Below are positions 50,770 through 61,420 of a stretch of DNA of 64,000 nt, in pieces. Origin of the DNA: Camelus bactrianus (Eukaryota; Chordata; Mammalia; Artiodactyla; Camelidae). The stretch is taken from the NCBI RefSeq assembly GCF_048773025.1, contig NC_133551.1, positions 43,726,501 to 43,790,500 of the forward strand. The letters run 5' to 3'. The notes below the pieces were generated by a model. It was given only the letters and a program-made list of their open reading frames with translations, had not been told where the DNA came from and made no database searches. Both the position numbers and the translations under genes were made by a program. Position 1 is the stretch's first letter, and each line of letters begins with the position of its first letter.

Positions 50770-52109
50770 ATCTCTCTGGCACTGTGGCTTAAGGAGTATC
50801 AGTTATCTAGTTCTCCTGGAGACGCTGTGCTCTTAACGATTTTATTGAGAGTTCTTTGTGTCTTCGCCCTGTTTTGCGAACTCAGCTTGCTGTTTCCAGA
50901 AGCCCTTTGTTGGTGCCCTCTTCTGTGCTGCTCCCAGTGGCTGTCAGCCCGCAGATTGCGCCCCCTCCCAACACTGGGTTAGGTGCTGAGCTCTTATCCC
51001 ACGGGCGGGCAGGTCGCTCCCCTCCTGATGCCTCAGTCAGATGCTGCACTCGGGGGAGGCAGGTGGGCAGATCGTGCCCCCTCCCAGCACTGTGGTCAGG
51101 TGCTGCGTTCCTGCCAGGAAAGCGGGTTGCCGCCCGCCCTTTCCCGGCGCTGGTCGCTCTGCTGCTCTGTGCAGCTGCCCGCTCTGCCACGGGTTGCCGT
51201 TCTGAAGGCGGGCTCGGGGAAGACCTCAGAACAGCCCCGCCTCTGCTCCGTGCCAGATCTCAGCTCTGTGTTTATCTTGGTGGCGTGAGTTCTCTGAGGT
51301 GCCAGGGCAGAAAGATCTTACCTGCCTCCAGCTGTAAACAAGTCTCAGTCTTGTCTAGGAGGTTTCAGAGCCCCCAGGTGCGGATTCAGGTCTTGGCCCC
51401 ATCCCCACCTGGGCGCTGTGCAGAGGAGAATATGGTGGCTGTGGCTGAGCCCCGCCTCTCTTCTTGCGAGAAGTGTCAGTAATGGTGGCGCAGGTTTGAG
51501 GAGACAAAGGCTATGGTGCCCCTACCCGCAGGGCACACCAGTGGTGTTGCTTTGTTTTTTTTGCAATTTTTGTGGGACCGAGATTGTTCTGCTTTGTATC
51601 CCCTCCCAGCCACGGCACGCAGCACCGTGCAGTCCCCGAGGGCTGCCTCGGTGCAGCCGCCCCAGTCCTCTGCCCGGCTCGGGCTGCCTGCCCTGGCCGC
51701 AGCTGCCGACTCGCATCTCGGGCTGGGTGTTGCTGGGACCCTTTATGCCCGTTTAACTCAGTTCTGTCGGTTAAGGGGTGCTTGGGGCAGATCTGAGCCT
51801 TGGAGGCTCCCTCTCTGTCCCACTGGCCTCTCGGTTGGAGAGGGGAGACCCAGCGAACAAGCGCCAGTCCTCCTTTGCCGCTCCCTCCCCGTGGGATCAG
51901 CCCCCCACTGTTTTGTTTTTCTTCTTTCGTTTTTCCTTTATTCCTACCAGATTTTTGGCGTCTTTGTCTTTTGAAGAGGACGATGTTCTGTAGGAGTTTG
52001 GCAGGTGTTCTGGTTGGCTGAGTGGGTCTGTAGAGGTGAGTTTGGTGTATTTGTGGGAGAGGGTGAGCTGCAAGTGTCCTTCTACTCCACCATCTTGCTT
52101 CTCTCTCCG
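50770..52109 (-). promoter_or_regulatory. CpG-rich L1 5'UTR/promoter
   Basis: This is the densest CpG stretch in the window (especially 50930-51460 and 51600-51730). Its start carries GCAAGATGGTGG (52088-52099 in reverse), a YY1-type site used by L1s to position transcription start. The opposite (+) strand contains long stop-poor frames, the longest 50856-51482 (208 codons), discussed as a finding. In a CpG-rich region such frames are expected by chance. Confidence 0.75.
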
Positions 52110-52185
52110 ACTCTCAGCTCCTTGAGGGTAAATTTTGTCTTTTTTCTCTCTGTCTCCCTAGTACTAGGCAAGCTGCATAATTTGT
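52110..52185 (+). mobile_element. L2 tail, right part
   Basis: This resumes the L2 tail from 49014: 'ctcagctccttgagggtaa' and 'ctctgtctccctagtacta'. It begins with the second copy of the 14-base target duplication (52110-52123). Confidence 0.85.
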
Positions 52186-52985
52186 GTGCAAAAAGAAAAT
52201 GCAGGGCCCTTTATTAAACATCATTAATAATTTCAAATACCCATGAATCTGATCCTTCCCTGGTACTCTTTGCTCTGTTATGAAGTAGTAGGTTTGATGA
52301 ATGAATCAATAACTGACTAAAATCCAAAGTACTGAAAAATCTCTGATAAGAGATTGCAATGACAATGACCTAAATTGAATAAGCATCAAAAGTGAGAGGC
52401 CAAGCTTTTCAACAATAGTTGGAGCTTTTAAACATAATCAATGGTGAGTCAGTAATCCACAAATTTTGTGTCCTCTTTATATATGTTTTTCAACCAAAGT
52501 AAAATATCTTCTGTACTCTTTAAGTTGATAGGTAATTAAATTTGAATCTTTGATCCCAGAAGCTCTGTTTTTTTAAAAGAAATAGTTTGCTTTCTCTTCT
52601 TTAGTAGTCAGAGGCCACAATAGAAGAAAGCCACTTATTCTTAGAAAACTGAAGAGAAAACTTCCACATTGGAAAGACATGAAATTTATTCTTGTTTGTT
52701 TGGCAAACCCAATAATTATCAGAAAAGTATTTTTGATGAGAATCAGAACAAAGAGTCTTCCATAGAAATTTACAGATGAGTCATGGTAGGGACAGAGTAA
52801 TTTCTAATTTAGACACACCTTTTTATAACTTTTAGCTGTTAAAGCAGAGATGCTATAATTCTGCTTCCAGAAGGATATAATAGGCACATTTTCCTTATTT
52901 TTTCCACTAAGTACAACTAATCTCCTGGATGTTATATATAAAAGAAACATAAGGAGACTCTGAGAGGTGGAATAAACAAGGCAGA
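52186..52985. other. Unassigned intronic DNA
   Basis: No gene is seen. The last part may already belong to the 5' region of the old L1 that follows, but the words are too eroded to place the boundary. Confidence 0.45.
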
Positions 52986-54108
52986 CCATCCAGAGACTCT
53001 GGATCTGAGGAACAATATGGCAGAAGGATGACATCATTGGAGTTCTACTGGGGAGCCTGAACTCTCACCTGCCACCAAGGAGTTACATGTATTCCTTCCT
53101 CTTTCTTTATGTGTCAATGGAGGATAAGTAGAGAACCAAAACTTTTATGCACAGCTGGTAGTTATGAGGTGGAACCCTTGTTTTCTCCACCAGAGCAGAA
53201 TCTTAACAGAATTGCTAAAGCTAAAGACTTAAATAAGATACACAGTCTCATTAGATAATGCAAATAGTCTACATTACATTAAAAATTGACTTATTATAGC
53301 AAGAACAAGGGAATCTCAATTTGAAAGGCAAAAGACAACATCAATGTTGAGATGCCACAGCTGTTAGAATTATCTGACAATGATTTTTAAACAGCCATCA
53401 TAAAAATTCTTCAACAGCTATTACAGGCATATTTACATTAAAAAAGAAAAGAGTTCCAAGAAGTAAATAGAAGATAAAAAAAAAAAAAGAACTACATGAG
53501 AATTTTAGAACTGGAAAATAAATTAAATTAAAAATCTCAGTGAATTAACTCAAAGAGTGGAGAGGAGAGAGGGAAAAATCAGTGAATTTGTTATAGAACA
53601 TAAAAAGTATCCTTTCTGAACAGCATAGGTAAAGTAGTCAGAGAAAAATATGAACAGAGCAATGAAGACATGTGGGAAAATATTAGAGGAAAAATTAGAA
53701 CACTAATATTGTTTTCAAAGCATGAAGAGGGAATACTTAAGATAGTTATGCTAAAAATGGTAGAGGGTAAAGGGTTGGAAAAAGATGTAAAGTTTTTGCA
53801 CATTTCATTCAATCTAGTAAATATTAATATAAAGACACTGATAAGTTATGCATATATAATGTGATACCTAGAGAAATCACTAAATGCTAATCAAAGAGAT
53901 ACACTTAAACCCACTATAGATAATTCAATTGGAATTCTTAAAAAGATTAAAGAAAAGTTTAAGTAATCAACAGGAAGACTTGAAAAAAGAAAACAGAGAA
54001 ATGAAAAACAAAACAAAAGGGTATAATCATGCCCTAACAGATCAGTAATTGCATTGAATTTAATGGTGTAAGTACACCAGTGAAAAGACCATGATTGGCA
54101 GTGAGACC

Positions 54109-54136
54109 AAAAAAAAAAAAAAAAAAAAAAAAAAAA
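54109..54136. repeat. Poly(A) tract, 28 A
   Basis: An uninterrupted run of A lies inside the old L1, exactly where the endonuclease part of ORF2 gives way to C-terminal sequence. It may mark an internal deletion joint or an insertion tail that lost its body. Confidence 0.9.
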
Positions 54137-54666
54137 CCCACCACTAACAACAAAGAACCAACAAAAAAATCCTCCACCAATATACTCATAAACTTAAAAG
54201 AAAAAAACAAACAGTCTAATTAAAGAGTGGGCAGAAGATCTGAATAGACATTTTCCCCAATACATACAAATGGCCAATAAGTACATGAAAATGTGCTCGA
54301 CATCACTGGTCATGAGGGAAATGCAAATGAAAACCACAATGAGATACCACCTGTTAGAATGGCTTTTATGAAAAGGCAAGTGATAAGAAGTGCTGACAAA
54401 AATGTGGAGTGAGGGGGACTTCTATGAACTGTTGATGGGATGTAAACTGGTGTAGCTACTATAGAAAACAGTATGGAAGTTCCTCAGAAGTTTAAAAATA
54501 GAACTACCATTCAATCTAGCAATTCCACTTCTGAGTATATAGCCAAAGGAAATGAAAACACTATCTTAAGGTATCTGCACCTCAGTGTTTACTGCAGCAT
54601 TATTTATAATAGCTAAGATGTGCAAACAACCTAGGTGTCCATAGATAGATGATTGGATAAAGAAAT

Positions 54667-54979
54667 CACCATAGCTACCCCAACCTTTAGCACCACAACC
54701 CTGATCAGTCAGCATCCTCAACATTTCCTTCCTCCAGCAGGAAAAAGATTATTACTGACTGAAGGCTGGGGAAATGATTAACATTTTTAGCAATAAAGTA
54801 TTTTTAATTAAGATATGTCCATTTTTTAGACAATGCTATTGCATGCTTAATGGAGTACAGTATACTGTAAACACAACTTATATGCATTGGGAGAGCAAAA
54901 AATAAATTGTGACTTGCTTTATTGCGATATTTGCTTTATTGCAGTGGTCTGGAATGGAACTTCCAATATCTTCAAGGTA

Positions 54980-54980
<1 letters not shown>
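54667..54980 (+). mobile_element. Tigger1-like DNA transposon, 3' end
   Basis: The words 'accctgatcagtcagcatc' (C-terminal transposase region), 'tagcaataaagtattttt', 'gtactgtaaaca'-like sequence and the terminal repeat 'tgctttattgcgatatttg', 'gcagtggtctggaatgg' and 'atcttcaaggtatgcat' are the 3' end of a pogo/Tc1-mariner Tigger element. Only the last 300 bases or so are kept. It lies in the old L1, which resumes after the AT run. Confidence 0.8.

Positions 54981-54982
<2 letters not shown>

Positions 54983-55039
<57 letters not shown>
54983..55039. repeat. (AT)n microsatellite
   Basis: About 28 perfect AT units, starting from the TA-type junction at the Tigger terminal repeat. Confidence 0.95.
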
Positions 55040-55041
<2 letters not shown>

Positions 55042-55165
55042 GAAACATTATTCAGCAGTAAAAAATTATGTTATTTGCAACAATATAAATGGAACTTGAG
55101 GGCATTATGCTAAGTGAGTTAAGAGAAAGACAAATGCTCTGTGATCTCATGTATATGTGGAATCT

Positions 55166-55181
55166 AAAAAAAACTGAACTC
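55166..55181 (+). repeat. Target-site duplication, left copy
   Basis: The sequence AAAAAAAACTGAACTC lies just before the L1 5' end and recurs just after its 3' end (61731-61747, with one more A). The step TCT|AAAA fits the L1 endonuclease preference (TTTT|A on the other strand). Confidence 0.9.
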
Positions 55182-56844
55182 GGAGAAGAGAGAAGATGGC
55201 GGAGTAGAAGGATGCTCGCAGCTCACCCTCTCCCACAAATTCACCAAGACTCACATCCACAGACCCACTCAGCCAACCGGAGCAGCTGCGGAACTCCGAC
55301 AGAACATCGCCCTCTTCAAAAGATAAAGACGCCAAAAATCTGATAGGAGAAAAGGAAAAAAGAAAGAACAAAAGGCAAAGCAGAGCGGGACGGGTCCTGC
55401 AGGGAGGGAGCGGCAAAGGAGGACTGGCGCTCGTTCACTCGGTCTCCCCTCTCCAATTGAGAGGCCAGTGGGACGGAGGGGGAGCCTCCGAGGCTCGGAT
55501 CTGTACAGAGCAGCCCTTGACTGACAGAACTAAGTTAAACAGGCACAGAGCATCACCCTGCCTGAGACGCGGGCTGGCAGCTGCGGGCAGGGCCAGGCTG
55601 CTCAAGCCCGGCGGAGGACGGGGGCGGATGCACTGAGGCAGCCCCGGGGGATTGCAAGGGGCTGCACGCCGTGGCTGTGGGTGTACAGGGCAGAACAACC
55701 TGGGCCCTCCATAAAACAACACGGTTGATGTGCCCTGGGGGGAAGGGTGCATACCCCCATCTCTGAAAATCCGCGGAAAGTTTTCGGGGGAAGAGAGGCG
55801 GGGCTCAGGCACAGCCGCCATATCCTCCTGCACTTAGCATCCAGGCCGGGGTGGGGGCTAAACCTGCATCCGCACTGAAGGGTTTAGCAGCCTCAGAGGC
55901 CAGACTGAGACTTGTCTACAGCCCGAGGCATATAGGACCCTTCCATCCTGGTCCCTCAGAGAACTTGCTCCGCCTAGACAAACAAGGAGCTGAGTTTTGG
56001 CCCGGAGCAGGGACAAGGCTATCCCTTGGTCTTCCCCGAGCCCACCTGCAGAGCGCCAACCTGAGGCGGAGCGCGCAGCCGCACAGAGCAGCGGAGCTGC
56101 ATGCTCCAGGAGAGGGAGGGCAGCCCCCCCGCCTTTTGGCAGGAACACAGCCCCTGACCAAGGTGTTGGGAGGGGGCGCAGCCCTTCCTCCTACCTGGCC
56201 AGTCTGCAACATCTGACTGCGGCATTGGGAGGGGCAGTGACCCGCCCGCCCACAGCAGAAGAGAGCTGCACCTGACCCAGTGTTGGGAGGAGGCGCGATC
56301 TGCTTGCCGACAAGTACTGAGAGCAGCACAGAAGAGGGCGCCAATGGAGGGCCTCTGAAAACAGCAAGCTGAGCTTCCAAAACAGGATGAAGACAGAAAG
56401 ACTTCACATTAAAAGCACACAGACTCCAGGAGAACACCGACACCCCCCAACCTGTTTTTTTTTTTTTAATCTGTTTTTACCTGTTCTATTTTCTATCACC
56501 CTCTTAATTTTTATTCTTACTTCATTTCTATTTCTCTTGGGGTTTGATGTCCTGTTATTGATTAGACACAGGTTTCAAATACATTTTTTCATCTTTCCCC
56601 CTTTTTTTTAAAGGTTTTAAAACGATGTCTCAACCCGATTGATCTTCTGCTTCAACTCGCTCTTCTATTATTCATTATACACTGTTTTCAAACCTTCTTT
56701 CCCCCTTCTTTTAAAATTCTTTCTCTCTCGCTCTTAGTTTTTCTTTTTTTCCTAAGTCTTATTCCTAAATAGGCATTAGATAGATAAACTCCTTGAGGAC
56801 CAAACAGATAACTGATACTCCATAAACCACAGTGCCAAAGAGGT
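55182..56844 (+). promoter_or_regulatory. L1 5'UTR with internal promoter
   Basis: The first 20 bases contain AAGATGGCGG (55193-55202), the YY1-type core that fixes L1 transcription start. The region is CpG-rich to about 56350. A repeated word 'ttggga' followed by G/C-rich sequence recurs at 56165, 56225 and 56283, a short array with a period near 59 bases. The last 500 bases (56400-56840) are T-rich and CpG-poor. Stop-poor frames occur on the minus strand (55435-55833, 55858-56148, 55916-56443). Confidence 0.85.
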
Positions 56845-57747
56845 ATGAGTAAGATGAAGAAGCAGAGAAACCTTTCCCAATTAAAAGAACAAGAGAAATC
56901 TGCTGAAAGAAAGATCAATGAAATAGATATTGATAGCCTACTAGATCAAGATTTCAAAAAAGGAGTTATCAAAGTGATGAAGGAATTAAAAGAGATAGTG
57001 TTTAGAGATATAAAATATGTCAGAAATGAAATTGAAGCTATAAAGAAGAGCCAAGTAGAATGGGTAAACTCATTGACAGAGATGAGGAATGATCTAATAG
57101 CTGTGCAAAGCCGATTAGATAATGCAGAGGAACGAATTAGTGACCTAGAAGACAGGACAATAGAAAGCACCCATTCAGAAGAGCTACAAGATAAGCAAAT
57201 AAAAAATAATGAAAATAGCATAAGGGACATATGGGATAATATAAAGCGTCCCAATCTTCGCATAATAGGGGTCCCAGAAGGGGAAGAAAGATCAAAGGGG
57301 ATTGAAGAGGTTTTTGAAGAAATCATGACTGAAAACTTCCCAAACTTAAAGAAGGAATCAGATATCCAAATACAGGAAGCTCAGAGGATCCCAAACAGGA
57401 AGAACCCAAATAGACCCACACCAAGACATATCATAATCAAGATGGCCAGAGTCAAGGATAAAGAAATGATTCTAAATGCAGCAAGAGAAAAGCAAAGAGT
57501 GAGTTACAAGGGAACCCCCATAAGGCTATCAGCTGATTTCTCTACACAAACACTACAGGCCAGAAGGGAGTGGCAAGATATACTCAAAGTCCTGAATGAA
57601 AAAAAGATGCAGCCTAGGATCCTTTATCCAGCAAGGCTATCCTTTAGGATAGAAGGAGAAATAAAGGATTTCACAGACAAGAAAAAGCTGCAGGAGTTTA
57701 GCAACACTAAACCCATGCTAAAAGAAATATTGAAAAGTCTATTCTAA
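56845..57747 (+). CDS. L1 ORF1 protein (300 aa), open
   Basis: ORF1p is the L1 RNA-binding chaperone: it forms trimers, coats L1 RNA in the cytoplasm and is required for retrotransposition. The frame is open from ATG 56845 to TAA 57745-57747, 300 codons, a normal length for a mammalian ORF1. Domains: a basic N-terminus (MSKMKKQRNLSQLKEQEK), a coiled coil over about residues 35-130 (heptads through 'VQSRLDNAEERISDLEDR'), an RNA-recognition-like domain at about 130-225 starting 'IKRPNLRIIGVPEGEE', and a C-terminal domain with 'ARREWQDILKVL' and 'YPARLSFRIEGEIKDF'. The upstream ATG at 56845 is chosen because the two decayed copies (28186, 50769) begin at the same or an adjacent Met. It could be translated, but with ORF2 broken in this copy it could act only in trans. 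Confidence 0.93.
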   Translation: MSKMKKQRNLSQLKEQEKSAERKINEIDIDSLLDQDFKKGVIKVMKELKEIVFRDIKYVRNEIEAIKKSQVEWVNSLTEMRNDLIAVQSRLDNAEERISDLEDRTIESTHSEELQDKQIKNNENSIRDIWDNIKRPNLRIIGVPEGEERSKGIEEVFEEIMTENFPNLKKESDIQIQEAQRIPNRKNPNRPTPRHIIIKMARVKDKEMILNAAREKQRVSYKGTPIRLSADFSTQTLQARREWQDILKVLNEKKMQPRILYPARLSFRIEGEIKDFTDKKKLQEFSNTKPMLKEILKSLF

Positions 57748-58150
57748 ATTGAAAAGCAGCAGGATGCTACAGAAATGAGAAACTCAGAATTGGAAAGGTG
57801 ATAACTCATGAAGTACAAATAAAATAAATACGAAATTATAAAAGAAGACATACAAATCACTGAGAGTGGGAGAGGGAGGCAGGGAAATATAGAATTTTTT
57901 TTCTTTCTTTTTAAAATTTTTTTAACGGTAGGATGGGTTTGAGATCATGTTACTATCAGTTTAATAAAAATAATTATAGTAATGGGCTAATAGATTTACG
58001 AAAAAGGGTAACCACAAGCCAAAAACTTACAAGGGAGTCACAAAAATTAAATAAAATCCATGATAATACAAAGGAAAATTACCAAACCACAAAAGGAAGA
58101 AGAAAGGAACAAAGAGGATATACCAATTCAACTGCAAAGATAAGTTCAAA

Positions 58151-61100
58151 ATGGCAATAAACACACATCTATCATTAATTACTGTAAATGTTAATGGACT
58201 AAATGCTCCAGTCAAAAGACACAGAGTGGCAGACTGGATAATAAAGCAAGAACCTTCAATATGCTGCATACAAGAGACCCACTTTAGGGAGAAGGACACA
58301 TATAGATTGAGAGTGAAAGGATGGAAAAGGATATTCCATGCAAATGGAAAAGCCAAAAAAGCAGGTGTTGCAGTACTGATTTCAGACAAAATAGACTTTA
58401 AAACAAAGGCCATAAAGAAAGATAAAGAAGGACATTTTATAATGATTAAAGGAGTGATACAAGATGAGGCTATTACACTTGTTAATATATATGCTCCCAA
58501 TATAGGAGCACCTAAGTACATACAAGTATTACTAACGGAGATAAAGGGGGATATTGATGGGAATACAATCATAGATGGAGATTTTAACACTGCATTAACA
58601 TCACTAGACAGATCTTCCAGGCAGAAAATAAACAAGGCAACAGAGGAATTAAATAATACAATAGAAAAACTAGATTTGGTGGATATTTTCAGAGCATTAC
58701 ACCCCCCCAAAATAGGATATACATTCTTTTCAAGTGCACATGGAACATTTTCCAGGATCGATCATGTACTTGGGCACAAAAGAAACCTCAGCAATTTTAA
58801 GAAGATAGAAATTATCTCAAGCATCTTTACTGACCACAATGCCATGAAACTGGAAATCAACAACAGAGAAACAAAGGAGAAAAAAATGAAAGCATGGAGA
58901 TTAAACAATATGTTATTGAAAAAAACAATGGATCAATGAGGAAATCAAAGCTGAAATTAAAAAATACCTTGAGACAAATGATAATGAAAGCACAACCACT
59001 CAAAACCTATGGGACACAGCAAAGGCAGTGCTAAGAGGGAAGTTTATAGTGATACAGGCCTTCCTCAAAGAAGAAGAACAATCTCAGATAAACAATTTAA
59101 CCCACCACCTGAATGAATTAGAAAAAGAAGAACAAAAAGCCCCAAAAAGCAGCAGAAGGAAGGAAATAATAAAGATCAGAGAGGAAATAAATACAATAGA
59201 GATTAACAAGACCATAGAAAAAAATCAACCAAACCAAAAGCTGGTTTTTTGAAAAAGTAAATAAAATCGACAAACCTCTGGCCAAACTCACAAAGAAGAA
59301 AAAAGAGAGAGCACAAATTAGCAAAATAAGAAAGGAAAATGGAGAAATTACAGCAAATAAAATAGAAATACAGAATATCATATGAGAATATTATGAAAGA
59401 CTATATGGAACCAAACTGGATAACCTAGAGGAGATGGACAAGTTTCTGGAAACATGATGTCCACCAAGACTGAATCAAGAAGAAACTGACCACCTGACCA
59501 ATCCAATCACTAGAAAGGAAATAGAAATAGCAATTAAAAACCTCCCTACAAATAAAAGTCCAGGACTGGATGGCTTCACTGGGGAATTCTACCAAACATA
59601 CAAAGAAGAACTCATACCAGTACTTCTCAAACTCTTCCAGACAATTGAAAAGGAGGGAATACTCCCAAACTCATCCTATGAAGCCACTGTCACCCTGATA
59701 CCAAAACCAGGTAAAGACACTACAAAAAAAGAGAATTATAGGCCAATATCACTGATGAACATATACGCCAAAATCCTCACTGAAATATTAGCAAATAGAA
59801 TCCAACAACACATAAAAAAGATTATACATCATGACCAAGTGGGATTCATCCCAGGGACACAAGGGTGGTTCAACATATGCAAATCAATCAATGTAATACA
59901 TCATATCAATAAGAGAAAGGACAAAAACCACATGATCATCTCAATTGATGCAGAAAAAGCGTTTGATAAAATTCAACACCCATTTATGATAAAAACTCTT
60001 GCCAAAGTGCGTATAGAGGGAACATATCTCAACATAATAAAAGCTATATATGACATACCTACAGCCAGCATAGTACTCAATGGTGAAAAACTCAAAAGCT
60101 TCCCACTAAAATCTGGGAGAAGACAAGGATGCCCACTATCACCACTCCTATTCAACATAGTCCTGGAAGTCCTAGCCACAGCAATCAGGCAAGAGAGAGA
60201 AATAAAAGGGATCCAAATTGGAAAAGAAGAGGTAAAAGTGTCAGTATATGCCGACGACATGTTACTATATATAGAAAACCCTAGAAGGTCCACACAAAAA
60301 CTACTAGAGCTGATTGAAGTATTCAGCAAGGTAGCAGGTTACAAAATTAATGTTCAAAAATCAGTTGCATTTCTTTACACTAACGATGAATCAACAGAAA
60401 AAGAAAGTTAAGAAACAACCCCCTTTAAAATAGCACCCAAAGTAGTAAAATATCTGGGAATAAATCTAACCAAGGAGGTGAAAGAATTATACACAGAAAA
60501 CTATAAACCATTGTTGAAGGAAATTAAAGAAGACTTTAAAAAATGGAAAGATATCCCATGCACTTGGATTGGAAGAATCAATATTGTTAAAATGGTCACG
60601 CTGCCCAAGGCAATCTATAGATTTAATGCAATCCCTATCAAATTACCCAGGACATATTTCACAGAACTAGAACAAATCATAATAAAATTTATATGGAACC
60701 ATCAAAGACCCAGAATTGCCAAAGCATTACTGAAGAGAAAGAAAGAGGCTGGAGGAATAACTCTCCCAGACTTCCAGACAATACTATAGAGCTACAGTCA
60801 TCAAGACAGCATGGTATTGGTACAAAAAAAAGCAGTTCTCCAAGGAAGACATACAAATGATCAAAAGGCACATGAAAAAATGCTCAGTATCACTAATTAT
60901 CAGAGAAATGCAAATCAGAACTACAATGAGGTATCACCTCAAACCAGTCAGAATGGCCGTCATTCAAAAATCCACAAATGATGAATGCAGGAGAGGCTGT
61001 GGAGAAAGGGGAACCCTCCTGCACTGCTGGTGGGAATGCAGTTTGGTGCAGCCACTATGGAAAACAGTGTGGAGATTCTTCAAAAGACTATCAATAGACT

Positions 61101-61420
61101 TACCGTATGAACCAGGAATCCCACTCCTGGGCTTGTATCCAGAAGGAACCCTACTTCAGGATGACACCTGCACCCCAATGTTCATAGCAGCACTATTTAC
61201 AATAGCGAAAATATGGAAACAGCCTAAATGTCCATCAACAGCTGACTGGATAAAGAAGAAGTGGTATATTTATACAATGGAATACTACTCAGCCATAAAA
61301 ACAGACAACATAATGCCATTTGCAGCAACATGGATGCTCCTGGAGAATGTCATTCTAAGCGAAGTAAGCCAGAAAGGGAAAGAAAAATACCATATGAGAT
61401 CGCTCATATGTGGAATCTAA
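58151..61420 (+). pseudogene. L1 ORF2, broken (endonuclease and RT)
   Basis: ORF2p supplies the endonuclease and reverse transcriptase. The endonuclease is open from ATG 58151 for 262 codons, with catalytic landmarks N13 (TVNVNGLN), E42 (CIQETH), GDFNT, RIDHVLG and FTDHNAMKL. A frame break in an A-run at about 58915-58925 gives the stop at 58937-58939. A second shift in an A-run near 59217 closes the next frame at 59252. Stop codons also lie near 59383 and 59455. The reverse transcriptase is open at 59755-60411, with [25 protein letters not shown] and the active site YADDM (60247-60261). A shift near 60405 precedes the thumb (60478-60789). The connecting region between about 60830 and 60836 is deleted (about 550 bases against a full ORF2 near 1275 codons). 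The C-terminus (60857-61420) keeps a C-X3-C-X7-H-X4-C-type zinc-knuckle motif at 60986-61039. Confidence 0.92.

Larger units (their letters stand above)
49015..52109 (-). mobile_element. ORF2-deleted L1 (about 3.1 kb) with target duplication
   Basis: Read on the minus strand: a 5' end with 'gcaagatggtggagtag' (near 52085-52100), a CpG-rich 5'UTR (to 50770), ORF1 (50769-49878), the ORF1-ORF2 spacer (to about 49740), then a direct jump to the last 120 or so codons of ORF2 (49735-49366), a 3'UTR and a poly(T) start at 49013-49021. About 3.4 kb of ORF2 is absent. The flanks 49001-49014 and 52110-52123 are a 14-base target duplication with two mismatches. The element interrupts an L2 precisely at this duplication. 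Both ends are therefore original and the deletion is internal, present before insertion or arising later. Confidence 0.9.
52990..55165 (+). mobile_element. Old L1 (host of the nested insertions), left part
   Basis: ORF1-region words 'gagatgccacagctgtta', 'gaattatctgacaatga' and 'gccatcataaaaattct' (53350-53410) are followed by a spacer and an ORF2 start ('ttgaatttaatggtgtaa', 54054). The middle of ORF2 is absent. The ORF2 C-terminal part runs from 'gtgggcagaagatctgaa' (54225) through 'ggaaatgcaaatgaaaac' and 'gtttactgcagcattatt' to 'tgtatatgtggaatcta' (55150). A Tigger relic and an AT run interrupt it at 54667-55039. It stops at the young L1 and resumes with its 3'UTR at 62609. Confidence 0.85.

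Noticed and set aside
50856-51482. 208-codon open frame as a host gene
   Set aside because: It lies antisense within a CpG-rich L1 5'UTR, has no known domain, and is explained by low stop density. It is kept only as a finding about L1, not as a gene.
58027-58710. 227-codon minus-strand frame
   Set aside because: It is the shadow of the L1 endonuclease frame on + and has no independent support.
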